Origin: SIG672 sp045657105
Lineage (GTDB): Bacteria > Bacillota > Clostridia > Oscillospirales > CAG-272
NCBI GenBank assembly: GCA_045657105.1
Contig: JAZOSN010000023.1
Location: 1 to 36,553 of the forward strand
DNA: 36,553 bases
Reading direction: 5' to 3'
The notes under the pieces were generated by a model. It saw nothing but the letters and a program-made list of their open reading frames with translations. It had not been told where the DNA came from and made no database searches. Each line of letters opens with the position of its first letter. The first letter of the stretch is position 1. The translations under genes were made by a program, and so were the position numbers. Positions 8,507 to 16,395 of the stretch are shown here, piece after piece.

Positions 8507-9544
8507 TTACTCGGTTCTGATGTCGATCTTATATCCCGTAAGTCTTGCCGCAAGGCGCGCATTCTGTCCTGCCTTACCGATAGCAAGCGAGAGCTGATCA
8601 CTGTCAACTATAACGTGACAGAGCTTTTCGCCGTCTATAACTACCTCTTTTACGGTAGCCGGGGCAAGTGCGCTTGCGATAAACTCCTCGGGAGTTTCGC
8701 TATATTTTACGATGTCGATCTTTTCACCGTGAAGCTCGTTCACGATATTCTGAATTCTCGAGCCGTGAGGACCTATGCAGGATCCTACGGGATCAACGGC
8801 AGGATCTCTCGACTCTACTGCCATCTTTACTCTCGATCCCGCTTCACGAGTGATCGCCTTTATAACTACCGTTCCGTCCTGAATTTCGGGAACGTCATTT
8901 TCGAACATTCTCTTTACCATATGAGAGTGAGTTCTAGAAAGAGTTACTATCGGACCTTTGAGAGAATCCTTGCTTACCTCGGTAACGAACACCTTGATAT
9001 GATCGCCTACCGAGAACATCTCTCCGGGGATCTGCTCGCTTCTTATAAGAGTAGCGATGCTCGTGCCGGTATCGAGAAGAACGTTTCCGTTCTGAGGATC
9101 CACTCTCTGAACGGTAGCGGTAATGATCTCTTCCTTTTTATCCTCGTATTCCTTTATCATCATTCCGCGCTCTGCTTCTCTGATGCCCTGAATGATAACC
9201 TGCTTTCCGGTCTGAGCGGAAAGACGTCTTACGTTCTTGGTCTTGATCTCGGTTTCAACCACGCCTCCGAGAGTGTGGCGTCTGCTAAGCGCCTTTGCCT
9301 CATCGAGGCGAATGTGAAGAAGCTCGTCGTACTCCTCGAAATCGTTTGCAACGACCTCGCGCACTTGATACATTTTGAGATCCTTCTTTACAGTATCAAT
9401 AACAACTCTTACGTTGCTGTTTCCGCCGTACTCACGCTTGTATGCGCTTACGAGTGCGGCTTCGACCTTTTCGATCATATACTCCTTGGGTATTCCTTTT
9501 TCTGCTTCAAGCAGATCAAGAGCTTTAAAAACCTCTACGTTCAT
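8507..9544 (-). CDS. nusA: Transcription termination/antitermination factor NusA
   Basis: A 345-aa NusA, which binds RNA polymerase and modulates pausing, termination and antitermination. Domains in order: N-terminal polymerase-binding domain (1-125), S1 domain (about 135-200, including VQRVDPQNGNVLLDTG), KH1 (VDPVGSCIGPHGSRIQNIVNELHGEKIDIV, about 250-280) and KH2 ending with LAIGKAGQNARLAARLTGYKIDI. It stops right after KH2, as Gram-positive NusA proteins usually do, without the acidic repeats of the enterobacterial protein. It lies 57 bp downstream of rimP in the operon. Confidence 0.97.
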   Translation of the reverse strand: MNVEVFKALDLLEAEKGIPKEYMIEKVEAALVSAYKREYGGNSNVRVVIDTVKKDLKMYQVREVVANDFEEYDELLHIRLDEAKALSRRHTLGGVVETEIKTKNVRRLSAQTGKQVIIQGIREAERGMMIKEYEDKKEEIITATVQRVDPQNGNVLLDTGTSIATLIRSEQIPGEMFSVGDHIKVFVTEVSKDSLKGPIVTLSRTHSHMVKRMFENDVPEIQDGTVVIKAITREAGSRVKMAVESRDPAVDPVGSCIGPHGSRIQNIVNELHGEKIDIVKYSETPEEFIASALAPATVKEVVIDGEKLCHVIVDSDQLSLAIGKAGQNARLAARLTGYKIDIRTE

Positions 9545-9601
9545 TTTTAAAACCGAACCTTTCTAAATATCTTTTAATATCTTTTATTTTTCTTAAATTG
9601 T

Positions 9602-10075
9602 TTACTCAAAATCAAAAACCGTATTTGCCTTTGATATATCGGCACGCTCGAATTCAAGCTTTTCGTTGCCCACCGTAATATATATCTTATCCGCATTTTC
9701 ATCGGTATCGAGAATTCCCTCGAACTGCTTTGCCCCGTTTTTGGGAGCGTACAGCTTTATGAGCACCTTTTCTCCGACAGATTTCAGAAAATGCTCTCTG
9801 GTACGTATCGTACGTTCCAGACCGGGTGAGGACACCTCTAAATGATACGCGTTCTCGATAGGATCTGCCTCGTCGAGAAGCGGATCTATCGCTCTGTGGA
9901 CCTTTTCACAGTCGTTTATATCAATTCCGTTTTCACTGTCGATAGTAATTCTGAGAAACCATTCGGAGCCTTCTTTAACAAACTCAACGTCCCAGACGTC
10001 GTATCCGAGCGAGTTTATCGGCGCTTCGAGAATCTCTCTGACCTTTACCGCAGTTTTGTTATCGTTTTTTGCCAA
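9602..10075 (-). CDS. rimP: Ribosome maturation factor RimP
   Basis: A 157-aa RimP, needed for 30S subunit maturation. Recognisable stretches are LGYDVWDVEFVKEGSEWFLRITID (18-41), DINDCEKVHRAIDPLLDEADPI (50-71) and LEVSSPGLERTIRTREHF (80-97). The last is the family signature, with VSSPGLER. The start is a TTG at 10075, since no ATG or GTG fits; a GGAGG lies 11 bases upstream, a slightly long spacing. It is the first gene of the rimP-nusA-rnpM-ylxQ-infB operon and is preceded by a leader containing a terminator-like hairpin at 10107-10130. Confidence 0.95.
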   Translation of the reverse strand: MAKNDNKTAVKVREILEAPINSLGYDVWDVEFVKEGSEWFLRITIDSENGIDINDCEKVHRAIDPLLDEADPIENAYHLEVSSPGLERTIRTREHFLKSVGEKVLIKLYAPKNGAKQFEGILDTDENADKIYITVGNEKLEFERADISKANTVFDFE

Positions 10076-10106
10076 AGCGTGTTATACCTCCGTAATCATA
10101 AAAATC

Positions 10107-10130
10107 GGAAGAGTGCTTTCACACTCTTCC
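10107..10130 (-). terminator. Terminator-like hairpin in the rimP leader
   Basis: A perfect 9-bp stem GGAAGAGTG/CACTCTTCC with a 6-base loop, followed on the minus strand by GATTTTTAT. It sits between the predicted promoter (10156-10183) and the rimP start. It is either an attenuator of the operon or the terminator of the preceding lipoprotein unit. Confidence 0.6.
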
Positions 10131-10155
10131 AACACACATGATCTTACTATAGTAT

Positions 10156-10183
10156 AGTATACCACATTTTTTCAAAATTGCAA
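10156..10183 (-). promoter_or_regulatory. Predicted sigma-A promoter of the rimP-infB operon
   Basis: On the minus strand a -35 TTGCAA (10178-10183), a 16-base spacer and a -10 TATACT (10156-10161) preceded by TGG, which looks like an extended -10 element. Confidence 0.55.
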
Positions 10184-10239
10184 TAGTTTTCCTCAAAAAA
10201 AATACGAAATATTTTATTTTTTTAAGTAAACGACATCTA

Positions 10240-10599
10240 TCAGTTGCCGTCAGAATACTTTTTTTCGCAATTTGAACAAATCGAGTATCCGTCCGCGAGA
10301 TACTCAGCCTTCTTACTGCTCGGCTCAACGGACTTATTTTCGCCCTTCATGTTTTTAGCGTACGAGCACTGATCGCTGAGATGTATCTTCTTGCTCGACG
10401 TATTGAGAATAATGCTCCCGCCGTCGGGCTCATCTTCAATCTCGGCGTCATCTTTGACCTCTTTGTCCGAGTCGTCGGGCGTATCGGGCAAGCCCTTGAC
10501 GTCCGCAATCTTAACAAGACCGCCTCCCGATGCACAGGAAACGAGTGCCATAACAAGAACAACCGACAAAATGAATGCCGCAGATCTTTTAAACGACAT
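10240..10599 (-). CDS. Small lipoprotein with a C-terminal Cys/His motif
   Basis: A 119-aa predicted lipoprotein. Residues 1-21 are a signal peptide ending in the lipobox LVSC, so C22 should be lipidated at the outer face of the membrane. A flexible acidic linker (36-60, rich in Asp/Glu/Pro) follows, then a small domain, IILNTSSKKIHLSDQCSY, with H73, C78 and a closing YSICSNC (C108, C111). This pattern resembles the small Cys/His module found at the C-terminus of some ComEC-type and nuclease proteins (the 'NTNSKKFHxPxC...GYxPCxxC' type) and could bind a metal. It lies 5 bp after the 105-aa gene and is probably co-transcribed. Function unknown. Confidence 0.75.
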   Translation of the reverse strand: MSFKRSAAFILSVVLVMALVSCASGGGLVKIADVKGLPDTPDDSDKEVKDDAEIEDEPDGGSIILNTSSKKIHLSDQCSYAKNMKGENKSVEPSSKKAEYLADGYSICSNCEKKYSDGN

Positions 10600-10604
10600 A
10601 AATA

Positions 10605-10922
10605 TTACTTTTTATTGTGTCTTTCAAGACGGATAATACCGAAATCGAGCGCTTCGTAAAGGCTCTTTTTGGTGAACTGCTCTACCATTCTCTCCGAGGT
10701 AGGCTTTGAGGTGTCGGTACTGAGTATCTGTCCGACTATGTTCTCGGGTATCTCGACCTTTATGTTAGGGTCTGCGGTGTCGATCTTTTTGCTGCCGAGG
10801 AGCATAAGAAAGAGCACGTGCTTATCTCTCATATCTCCATAGCAGATAAAGTTATTTTCTCTTACGAGAGGCTTGTTTTTATATACGAGGTATTTTCCCT
10901 CTACGGTAATTTCGTTTGCCAT
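10605..10922 (-). CDS. Conserved hypothetical protein, 105 aa
   Basis: I do not recognise a named family. The protein is soluble-looking, with no signal peptide or membrane segment. It starts with short beta-strand-like segments (ITVEGKYLVYKNKPLVRENNFICYG), continues through a hydrophobic helix (KHVLFLMLLGSKK) and ends with a helical basic region (FTKKSLYEALDFGIIRLERHNKK). GGAGG lies about 9 bases before the ATG and a promoter-like pair is at 10966-10994. The lipoprotein gene follows 5 bp downstream, so the two form a small transcription unit whose shared function is unknown. Confidence 0.7.
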   Translation of the reverse strand: MANEITVEGKYLVYKNKPLVRENNFICYGDMRDKHVLFLMLLGSKKIDTADPNIKVEIPENIVGQILSTDTSKPTSERMVEQFTKKSLYEALDFGIIRLERHNKK

Positions 10923-10965
10923 TTATTTTTTTCCTCCGTTTATAAGTTTTCGTTCATTTCACTAT

Positions 10966-10994
10966 ATAATAGCACAAAAAAATCATTTAATCAA
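10966..10994 (-). promoter_or_regulatory. Predicted sigma-A promoter for the 105-aa/lipoprotein unit
   Basis: On the minus strand, -35 TTGATT (10989-10994), a 17-base spacer and -10 TATTAT (10966-10971), about 40 bases before the ATG at 10922. Confidence 0.5.
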
Positions 10995-11012
10995 GACGTT
11001 ATTGTAAAAATT

Positions 11013-12170
11013 TTATTTTTTTACGTACGGTTTATTTCCTTCGTTTGACGGCAAAGCACCGCAAAAGGCAAAAGCTCTGTCCGCCTTTTCGGAAAGCTCA
11101 TACTGTTTGAGAGCATCGGCATCAAGCATATTATGCGATGCTTTGGTAGAAAGCAGTGCTATTTTTGCTTTTTTTGAAAGCTCTCTGAGAGCCTTTCTTC
11201 CGCTTTCACTGCTTGCAAGAAGGAGCGTATATTCGGGCATTTGTTCGAGCGCTTCTCTACTGGCGCCGAGATATGCAAAGTTCACGGCTCTTCGTATTCT
11301 CGCATCGGTATATTTTTTGGTGGCTACGGCAGAGAGAAGCTCGCTTACCGTTTTATACTTTCCGCTTTTTGCCGCATTCACAAGACGCGAGGCAAGGTCA
11401 AAGCTCATTTCGGGTGATAGCGAAAGCTTTTCGGGATCTTCCTGTGCGAGGAAAAGAAGGATTGCGGCGTCCGGAAGATACTGAGAAAATTTCGGAGCCG
11501 AGATCGTCTTTTCATAAGCCTCTTCGGGAATGGTTTCTTTCAGCGTATCCATATTTTCTGCATAGATATACTTTCTGCTTTCGGTAGCCGAAAAATCCTT
11601 GTCACGGCGTATAAAAACAGGCTTAATATCACTGCCGAGCTTTTTTATAGCCGCAATGTATTCGAGTGCAAGAATATCGTTGGGCTTTATCGGCAGCTCT
11701 TTACCGTACAGCTTTTCGAAAGCCTGCGAGCGAATTGCGGCGTACGACAGCGAGCTGTTCTTATTTTCTTTGAGCATCTCGGCGAGCGTATTTTCAAACT
11801 CGTCACCCGATATTTTCTCGGCGCAGTATGTTATACTCTCCTCGTCAAAAGATTCGCTTCCGAAAGCCAGGCAGTCTATGCCGCCAAGCCGATCTGCTAT
11901 ATACACTCCCGACCTTGCAAAAGACTGTGCATACGAAGCCGAGTACGGAAACGGAAGCTCAACTACCACGTCGGCGCCCATATCGGCAGCTATCTCCGCG
12001 CGAGTATATTTTGACATAACGGCAAGAGTTCCGCGTTGAACGAAATTTCCGCTCATTATACAAACAAGACAGACTTCTTCGGGAGCAAAGTGCGCCCGTA
12101 TCCTGTCAAAAAGAAGCTTATGCCCGTTATGAAAAGGGTTAAATTCACAAATAATTGCTACTTTTTTCAT
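11013..12170 (-). CDS. tmcAL: tRNA(Met) cytidine acetate ligase TmcAL (nucleotidyltransferase family)
   Basis: A 385-aa protein of the TmcAL (former YlbM) family, which uses ATP and acetate to acetylate C34 of elongator tRNA-Met. The N-terminal nucleotidyltransferase domain starts with VAIICEFNPFHNGHKLLFD, carrying the HxGH ATP-binding motif at H14-H17, followed by VCIMSGNFVQRGTLAVMSKYTRAEIA and GADVVVELPFPYSASYAQSFA. The C-terminal two-thirds are largely helical. About 385-400 aa is normal for the family. It is divergently transcribed from ackA, an ordering seen in many Firmicutes, and acetate is a link between the two. Confidence 0.92.
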   Translation of the reverse strand: MKKVAIICEFNPFHNGHKLLFDRIRAHFAPEEVCLVCIMSGNFVQRGTLAVMSKYTRAEIAADMGADVVVELPFPYSASYAQSFARSGVYIADRLGGIDCLAFGSESFDEESITYCAEKISGDEFENTLAEMLKENKNSSLSYAAIRSQAFEKLYGKELPIKPNDILALEYIAAIKKLGSDIKPVFIRRDKDFSATESRKYIYAENMDTLKETIPEEAYEKTISAPKFSQYLPDAAILLFLAQEDPEKLSLSPEMSFDLASRLVNAAKSGKYKTVSELLSAVATKKYTDARIRRAVNFAYLGASREALEQMPEYTLLLASSESGRKALRELSKKAKIALLSTKASHNMLDADALKQYELSEKADRAFAFCGALPSNEGNKPYVKK

Positions 12171-12229
12171 CGTTTTTTCCCGTTTTTGTAAATTTTTTCG
12201 AATTTATAGATATTTTCGCGTTTATCTAC

Positions 12230-12258
12230 TTGAAATTTATATCGTTTTGTTATATAAT
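12230..12258 (+). promoter_or_regulatory. Sigma-A promoter of ackA
   Basis: TTGAAA (12230-12235), a 17-base spacer and TATAAT (12253-12258), about 54 bases before the ackA ATG. Confidence 0.75.
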
Positions 12259-12311
12259 TCATTTGTTAATATTATCATAAAATTTTATATTTGTCAAATC
12301 GGAGGAAAAAA

Positions 12312-13538
12312 ATGAACGTACTCGTTGTAAACGCAGGAAGCTCCTCGCTGAAATATCAGCTCATTGATACTCAGAGCGGAGATGTAAAATGCAAAGGTAT
12401 TTGCGAAAGAATCGGTGACGTTGACAATAGCGGCATCGAGCACAAAATAAACGGAGAAAAGTACGAGAAGAAGAGCGCTATGCCCAACCACTCGGTCGCT
12501 ATGAAGATTGTCGTTGACACTCTTTGCGACGAAAAGATCGGTTGCATCAAGGACATTTCCGAGATCGAGGCAATCGGCCACCGCGTAGTCCACGGCGGAC
12601 CTTACTTCTTTGAAAGCTGCCTTGTAACTCCCGAGGTTATTGAAAAGCTCAAGCTCTGCCATGATTTCGCACCCCTTCATACCCCCGCCCATCTTATGGG
12701 TATCGACGGTTGTACCGCAGTTATGCCGACTACCCCTCAGGTTCTCGTATTCGACACCGCATTCCATCAGACTATGCCCGAAAAGGCTTATATGTATCCC
12801 CTTTCGTACGATATGTACGAGGATTACAAGATCCGCCGTTACGGCGCACACGGAACCTCACACCGCTTCGTTTCGGGTATCATGAACGAGATACTCGCAA
12901 AGAAGGGTGTTACCGGCGACACCAAGATCGTAACCTGCCACATCGGTAACGGTTCGTCGATCTCGGCAGTTCGCGGAGGCAAGGTTCTCGATACCTCTAT
13001 GGGACTCACTCCTCTTGAAGGCGTTGAGATGGGAACTCGTTGCGGATCTATCGACCCTGCTATCGTTCCTTATATGATGCAGAAGAAGGGTTGGTCTGCC
13101 GATGAGGTCGCAAGCTACATGAACAAGAAGTGCGGTTTCCTCGGTCTTACCGGAAAATCCGACTCACGTGACCTCGAGGACGCCGTTGCAAACGGTCCTT
13201 CCGATCCGCTTTACGAGAAGGCAAACCTCGCAACAAGCATTCTCTTCTATCAGATAAAGAAGTATATCGGCTCCTATACCGCGGCAATGGGCGGACTTGA
13301 TGCTATCGTATTTACCGCAGGTCTTGGAGAAAACAATACCAGACTCCGTGAGAAGGTCTGCGAGGATATGGAATTCTTCGGCGTCGAGATCGACAAGGAG
13401 CTTAACGCCAAGACTCTCCGTCAGTCTAACATAGTAAAGCTTTCCACCGAGAATTCGAAGGTCGACGTTTACCTTATCCCCACGAACGAAGAGCTCGTTA
13501 TCGCTCAGGATACCGAAGCAATCGTTTCCGCGCTTTAA
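12312..13538 (+). CDS. ackA: Acetate kinase
   Basis: A 408-aa acetate kinase, which makes ATP and acetate from acetyl phosphate in fermentation. ASKHA-fold motifs are present: VLVVNAGSSSLKYQL (3-17), IGHRVVHGG near 85, VFDTAFHQTMP near 145, GAHGTSHRFVS near 177, VTCHIGNGSSISAV near 205 and DTSMGLTPLEGVEMGTRCGSIDPA near 225. The ATG at 12312 is preferred over an in-frame TTG at 12291, because a GGAGG at 12301-12305 sits correctly before the ATG and the protein then begins like other AckA proteins. pta, often adjacent, is not in the window. Codon use is strongly biased to C-ending codons compared with its neighbours, as expected for high expression. Confidence 0.97.
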   Translation: MNVLVVNAGSSSLKYQLIDTQSGDVKCKGICERIGDVDNSGIEHKINGEKYEKKSAMPNHSVAMKIVVDTLCDEKIGCIKDISEIEAIGHRVVHGGPYFFESCLVTPEVIEKLKLCHDFAPLHTPAHLMGIDGCTAVMPTTPQVLVFDTAFHQTMPEKAYMYPLSYDMYEDYKIRRYGAHGTSHRFVSGIMNEILAKKGVTGDTKIVTCHIGNGSSISAVRGGKVLDTSMGLTPLEGVEMGTRCGSIDPAIVPYMMQKKGWSADEVASYMNKKCGFLGLTGKSDSRDLEDAVANGPSDPLYEKANLATSILFYQIKKYIGSYTAAMGGLDAIVFTAGLGENNTRLREKVCEDMEFFGVEIDKELNAKTLRQSNIVKLSTENSKVDVYLIPTNEELVIAQDTEAIVSAL

Positions 13539-13550
13539 GCAAAAAATCAA

Positions 13551-13584
13551 AAAAGCATTTACGCCTCGGTGTAAATGCTTTTTT
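13551..13584 (+). terminator. Intrinsic terminator of ackA
   Basis: A 12-bp stem, AAAAGCATTTAC with its complement, around a short GC-containing loop and followed by T6, 13 bases after the ackA stop. Confidence 0.9.
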
Positions 13585-13605
13585 ATTAAAATTTTCGGAT
13601 TTGGC

Positions 13606-13634
13606 TTGAAAAGTTAATAATTATATGATAAAAT
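13606..13634 (+). promoter_or_regulatory. Sigma-A promoter of the DtxR-like gene
   Basis: TTGAAA (13606-13611), 17-base spacer, TAAAAT (13629-13634), 42 bases before the TTG start. Confidence 0.6.
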
Positions 13635-13676
13635 AGATAAAAAAGAACTATTTTTACAGAGAAAGGAGTTATATCG

Positions 13677-14063
13677 TTGCATTTACAGGAATCGGGAGAG
13701 ATGTATCTCGAAGCAATACACGTTCTTTCGGTAGAACGAGGAGGCGTACGCTCGATTGATATTAGCGAGCATCTCGGATATTCTAAGCCGAGCGTCAGCC
13801 GAGCGGTCGGACTTCTGAGAAACGGCGGATACATCGTCGTAGACAAGGAAGGCTATATAACTCTGACCGAGGCGGGCAAAGAGGTGGCAGAAAAAATATA
13901 CGAGCGTCACACCCTTCTCACGAAATTTCTCTGCTCTATCGGCGTTGACGAGGAAACCGCGTCCGAGGACGCCTGCAAGCTCGAGCACGCGATAAGTGAC
14001 AAATCTTTTGCGGCAATCAAGCAATACGCGCAGAAGCAGCTTGAAAAAAGAGAACAAAAGTAA
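13677..14063 (+). CDS. DtxR/MntR-family metal-dependent transcriptional regulator, short form
   Basis: A 128-aa regulator. A winged helix-turn-helix occupies about 10-65 (SIDISEHLGYSKPSVSRAVGLLRNGGYI), followed by the helical dimerisation domain. Aligned by eye to DtxR, the primary metal site is kept: M9, C100, E103 and H104, in the pattern of DtxR Met10/Cys102/Glu105/His106. H78 remains from the ancillary site, but the Glu and second His partners appear replaced. The Cys makes an iron-type ligand set more likely than the MntR set. It lacks the C-terminal SH3-like domain of full-length DtxR. The start is a TTG at 13677, with AAAGGAG 8 bases upstream. No metal transporter is adjacent, so its targets are unknown. 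Confidence 0.85.
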   Translation: MHLQESGEMYLEAIHVLSVERGGVRSIDISEHLGYSKPSVSRAVGLLRNGGYIVVDKEGYITLTEAGKEVAEKIYERHTLLTKFLCSIGVDEETASEDACKLEHAISDKSFAAIKQYAQKQLEKREQK

Positions 14064-14097
14064 AAAAAGCTAAGCAGTCACATGCTTAGCTTTTTTT
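14062..14097. terminator. Bidirectional intrinsic terminator
   Basis: A 15-bp stem, AAAAAAAGCTAAGCA with its complement, and a 6-base loop (14077-14082). It lies between the DtxR-like gene and the convergent membrane-protein gene and has A/T runs on both flanks. Confidence 0.9.
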
Positions 14098-14109
14098 GTT
14101 TTTTCAGTT

Positions 14110-14418
14110 TCAGAAAGGAAATTCTTCCTCGTCGATCTCTTCGTTTACGGGAACCTCGAATTCTTCGTTAAATCCGTCGAATTCCATATAATCTCCGCAG
14201 AGAGAATCAAGCACGGTAAGACGCTTGTTTTCCTTCGATGCGCTCTTCAACATAAGAAATCCGCCTACTGCCGCGCCGATAGCGGAAATCGCAAGAAATG
14301 CGCCGGCAAGACTCTTACGCTTTCCCCACTGTGCAAGTGACATAATAAGGAACGATACCGACTGAATAAGAAGGATCAGAGCAATTGTAAATTTAGATTT
14401 TTCAATTGGGTTTTTCAT
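14110..14418 (-). CDS. Small membrane protein with acidic C-terminus, 102 aa
   Basis: I do not recognise a family. Two transmembrane segments are visible, at about 10-29 (FTIALILLIQSVSFLIMSLA) and 37-58 (LAGAFLAISAIGAAVGGFLML), with the intervening WGKRK loop likely inside. The last ~40 residues are strongly acidic (GDYMEFDGFNEEFEVPVNEEIDEEEFPF). It begins 26 bp after prfB on the same strand and is the last gene before a terminator, so it is probably co-transcribed with prfB. Function unknown. Confidence 0.7.
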   Translation of the reverse strand: MKNPIEKSKFTIALILLIQSVSFLIMSLAQWGKRKSLAGAFLAISAIGAAVGGFLMLKSASKENKRLTVLDSLCGDYMEFDGFNEEFEVPVNEEIDEEEFPF

Positions 14419-14444
14419 AGTTTTTCCGCCTTTCTGTATATGGT

Positions 14445-15551
14445 TTATTTAGAGTTCATTTTAAGATAAGCATTGATGAAGCCGTCGATGTCGCCGTCCA
14501 TAACCGCCTGAATATTTCCGTTTTCAAATCCGGTGCGGGTATCCTTGGCAAGCGTATACGGCATAAATACGTAGGAACGTATCTGCGCGCCCCACTCGAT
14601 ATTGGTCTTATTTCCCTGAATATCCTCGATACGCTCGAGATGTTCGCGCTCCTTTATCTCCATAAGCTTACTGCGAAGCATCTTCATAGCAGTTTCTTTA
14701 TTCTGGAGCTGACTGCGCTCGGTCTGACAACCGACGACTATTCCTGTGGGAATATGAAGAATACGTATTGCACTGTCGGTCTTATTGACGTGCTGTCCGC
14801 CCGCACCGCTCGAACGGTGTGCGGTCACCTCTATATCCTCGTCGCGGATCTCGATAGTTCCGTCATCGGTAAACTCAGGCATTACCTCGACCGATGCGAA
14901 AGAGGTCTGACGTCTGCCCGAAGCATCGAACGGAGAGATACGTACAAGTCTGTGAACACCGTTCTCGCTCTTCAAATATCCGTATGCATTAAGACCTTCG
15001 ATCATGATCGTCGCGCTCTTGATACCTGCCGCTTCGCCGTCAAGCATATCTATAAGCTTTACGTTATATCCGTGCTTTTCGCCCCAACGGGTATACATTC
15101 TGTAAAGCATAAGCGCCCAGTCCTGAGCCTCGGTTCCGCCTGCGCCCGGGTGGAAGGAAAGAATCGCGTTATTTGCATCGTACTCACCCGAAAGAAGCGC
15201 CGAGATACGCTCGGTTTCCATTTCCTGTGCTATCTTTTCGGTTTCAGAAACAACCTCGTCGGTAAAGGACTCGTCGTCCTCCTCGATTGCAAGCTCTGCG
15301 AGCGACATCGTGTCCTCTATCTTGGCAAGCAGTAATCTGAACTGCTCTATTTTATCCTTCGACTGCTTTAGCCTTTGCAGGATCTTTCCCGAATTTGCCT
15401 GATCGTTCCAAAATCCCTCTTCATAGGTCTTTTTTTCAAGCTCCTCGACTACCTGCTCGTGTTCACTTATTTTAAGCGCCTGTGCGAGCTCGTTCATATC
15501 CTCGCGCATGGTGCGAAGCTTTTGCAGTGCTTCTTCAAGCTGAATGATCAA
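14445..15551 (-). CDS. prfB: Peptide chain release factor 2
   Basis: A 368-aa RF2, which releases the peptide at UGA and UAA codons. The N-terminal coiled-coil domain (1-100) is followed by domain 2 with the tripeptide anticodon SPF in VRISPFDASGRRQTSFA, and domain 3 with the catalytic GGQ in HRSSGAGGQHVNKTDSA. The start is a TTG at 15551, with GGAGG 6 bases upstream. The gene is one continuous frame: the in-frame UGA and CUU-UGA-C programmed +1 frameshift used for RF2 autoregulation in many bacteria is not present. About 365-370 aa is the normal full length. Confidence 0.96.
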   Translation of the reverse strand: MIIQLEEALQKLRTMREDMNELAQALKISEHEQVVEELEKKTYEEGFWNDQANSGKILQRLKQSKDKIEQFRLLLAKIEDTMSLAELAIEEDDESFTDEVVSETEKIAQEMETERISALLSGEYDANNAILSFHPGAGGTEAQDWALMLYRMYTRWGEKHGYNVKLIDMLDGEAAGIKSATIMIEGLNAYGYLKSENGVHRLVRISPFDASGRRQTSFASVEVMPEFTDDGTIEIRDEDIEVTAHRSSGAGGQHVNKTDSAIRILHIPTGIVVGCQTERSQLQNKETAMKMLRSKLMEIKEREHLERIEDIQGNKTNIEWGAQIRSYVFMPYTLAKDTRTGFENGNIQAVMDGDIDGFINAYLKMNSK

Positions 15552-15624
15552 ATTTAACCTCCGTATATCTGTACTACTTACAGATTATGCTGTATTTTTT
15601 AGTTTTGTAATCGTTTTTGTAATT

Positions 15625-16395
15625 TTAAAGCGTTTTTATCGCGTTGCTTTCAAATATCTCGACCTCAACTGAGGAATCGAACTCCTCGACCATATCCGCA
15701 AGAAGATGAAGCACCTGATTTTCGGTATGGAAATGCCCTGCCTCTATGACGTTTATCGGAAATTCCGCCGCATCTATCATAGTATTATAAGACATAGTTC
15801 CGGTAATATAAGTATCTGCGCCTGCCTTATAAGCCGCCGCGAGAAGTCCCTTTCCGTCACCTCCGCAGAGTGCAACTCTTGATACTTCAAGTTGAGCGTT
15901 TACAAGATTTATCGCGCGCGCACCGAGCTGATCCTTAACGAAAAGTGCAAATTCCTCGGGATCGGCAGGCGTTTCGAGATTTCCTATCCTGCCTATCATA
16001 TCGCTATCACCAGGAAGAATCTCGACGTCCTCAATTCCGAGAAGCTCGGCGAGCATGTCGTTCACTCCGCCGTCAAGCGCGTCAAGTCTGGTATGGAAGG
16101 AAAATGCGCTTATACCGCTTTTAATAAGCGTTATGACCTTTGAGGAAACTATATCGTCACCGCTTATATTTTTAAGCGGTCTGAAAACGAGAGGGTGATG
16201 CGAGATTATAAGATCAAAGCCCTCCACTGCCGCGTAATCGACTACCTCTGCGGTAATATCGAGCGCAAGAAGCGCTCTTTCGACCTTAGCGTATTTATCG
16301 GGACAGACCATCATTCCGTCGTTATCCCATTCGCAGGACAGACTGCTGGGTATAAGCTTATCAAGATAAGAATAAAGCTCGTTTACAGTAGGCAT
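15625..16395 (-). CDS. Nif3-like dinuclear metal centre hexameric protein
   Basis: A 256-aa Nif3/YqfO family protein (DUF34). The metal-binding residues are in LIISHHPLVFRPLKNI near residue 60, SFHTRLDALDGGVNDMLAELLGI near 98 and VIEAGHFHTEN near 215. This is the compact form without the PII-like insertion found in some Firmicutes. The family forms a hexameric toroid with two metal ions per subunit, and its cellular role is still debated (a GTP cyclohydrolase-like or metal-insertion function has been proposed). Its ATG follows the trmK stop with no gap, a tight coupling conserved in Firmicutes. Confidence 0.92.
   Translation of the reverse strand: MPTVNELYSYLDKLIPSSLSCEWDNDGMMVCPDKYAKVERALLALDITAEVVDYAAVEGFDLIISHHPLVFRPLKNISGDDIVSSKVITLIKSGISAFSFHTRLDALDGGVNDMLAELLGIEDVEILPGDSDMIGRIGNLETPADPEEFALFVKDQLGARAINLVNAQLEVSRVALCGGDGKGLLAAAYKAGADTYITGTMSYNTMIDAAEFPINVIEAGHFHTENQVLHLLADMVEEFDSSVEVEIFESNAIKTL

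Noticed and set aside
8615..9550. A 311-aa plus-strand open frame
   Set aside because: It is antisense to nusA, whose conserved S1 and KH domains are clearly the real coding sequence.
12291..12311. TTG start 21 bases before the ackA ATG
   Set aside because: It would place the GGAGG inside the coding sequence, and AckA proteins begin at MNVLVVNAGSSS.
15568..15584. Small inverted repeat TCTGTA...TACAGA before prfB
   Set aside because: Six-base arms in AT-rich leader DNA are likely by chance, and nothing else marks it as an operator or RNA switch.
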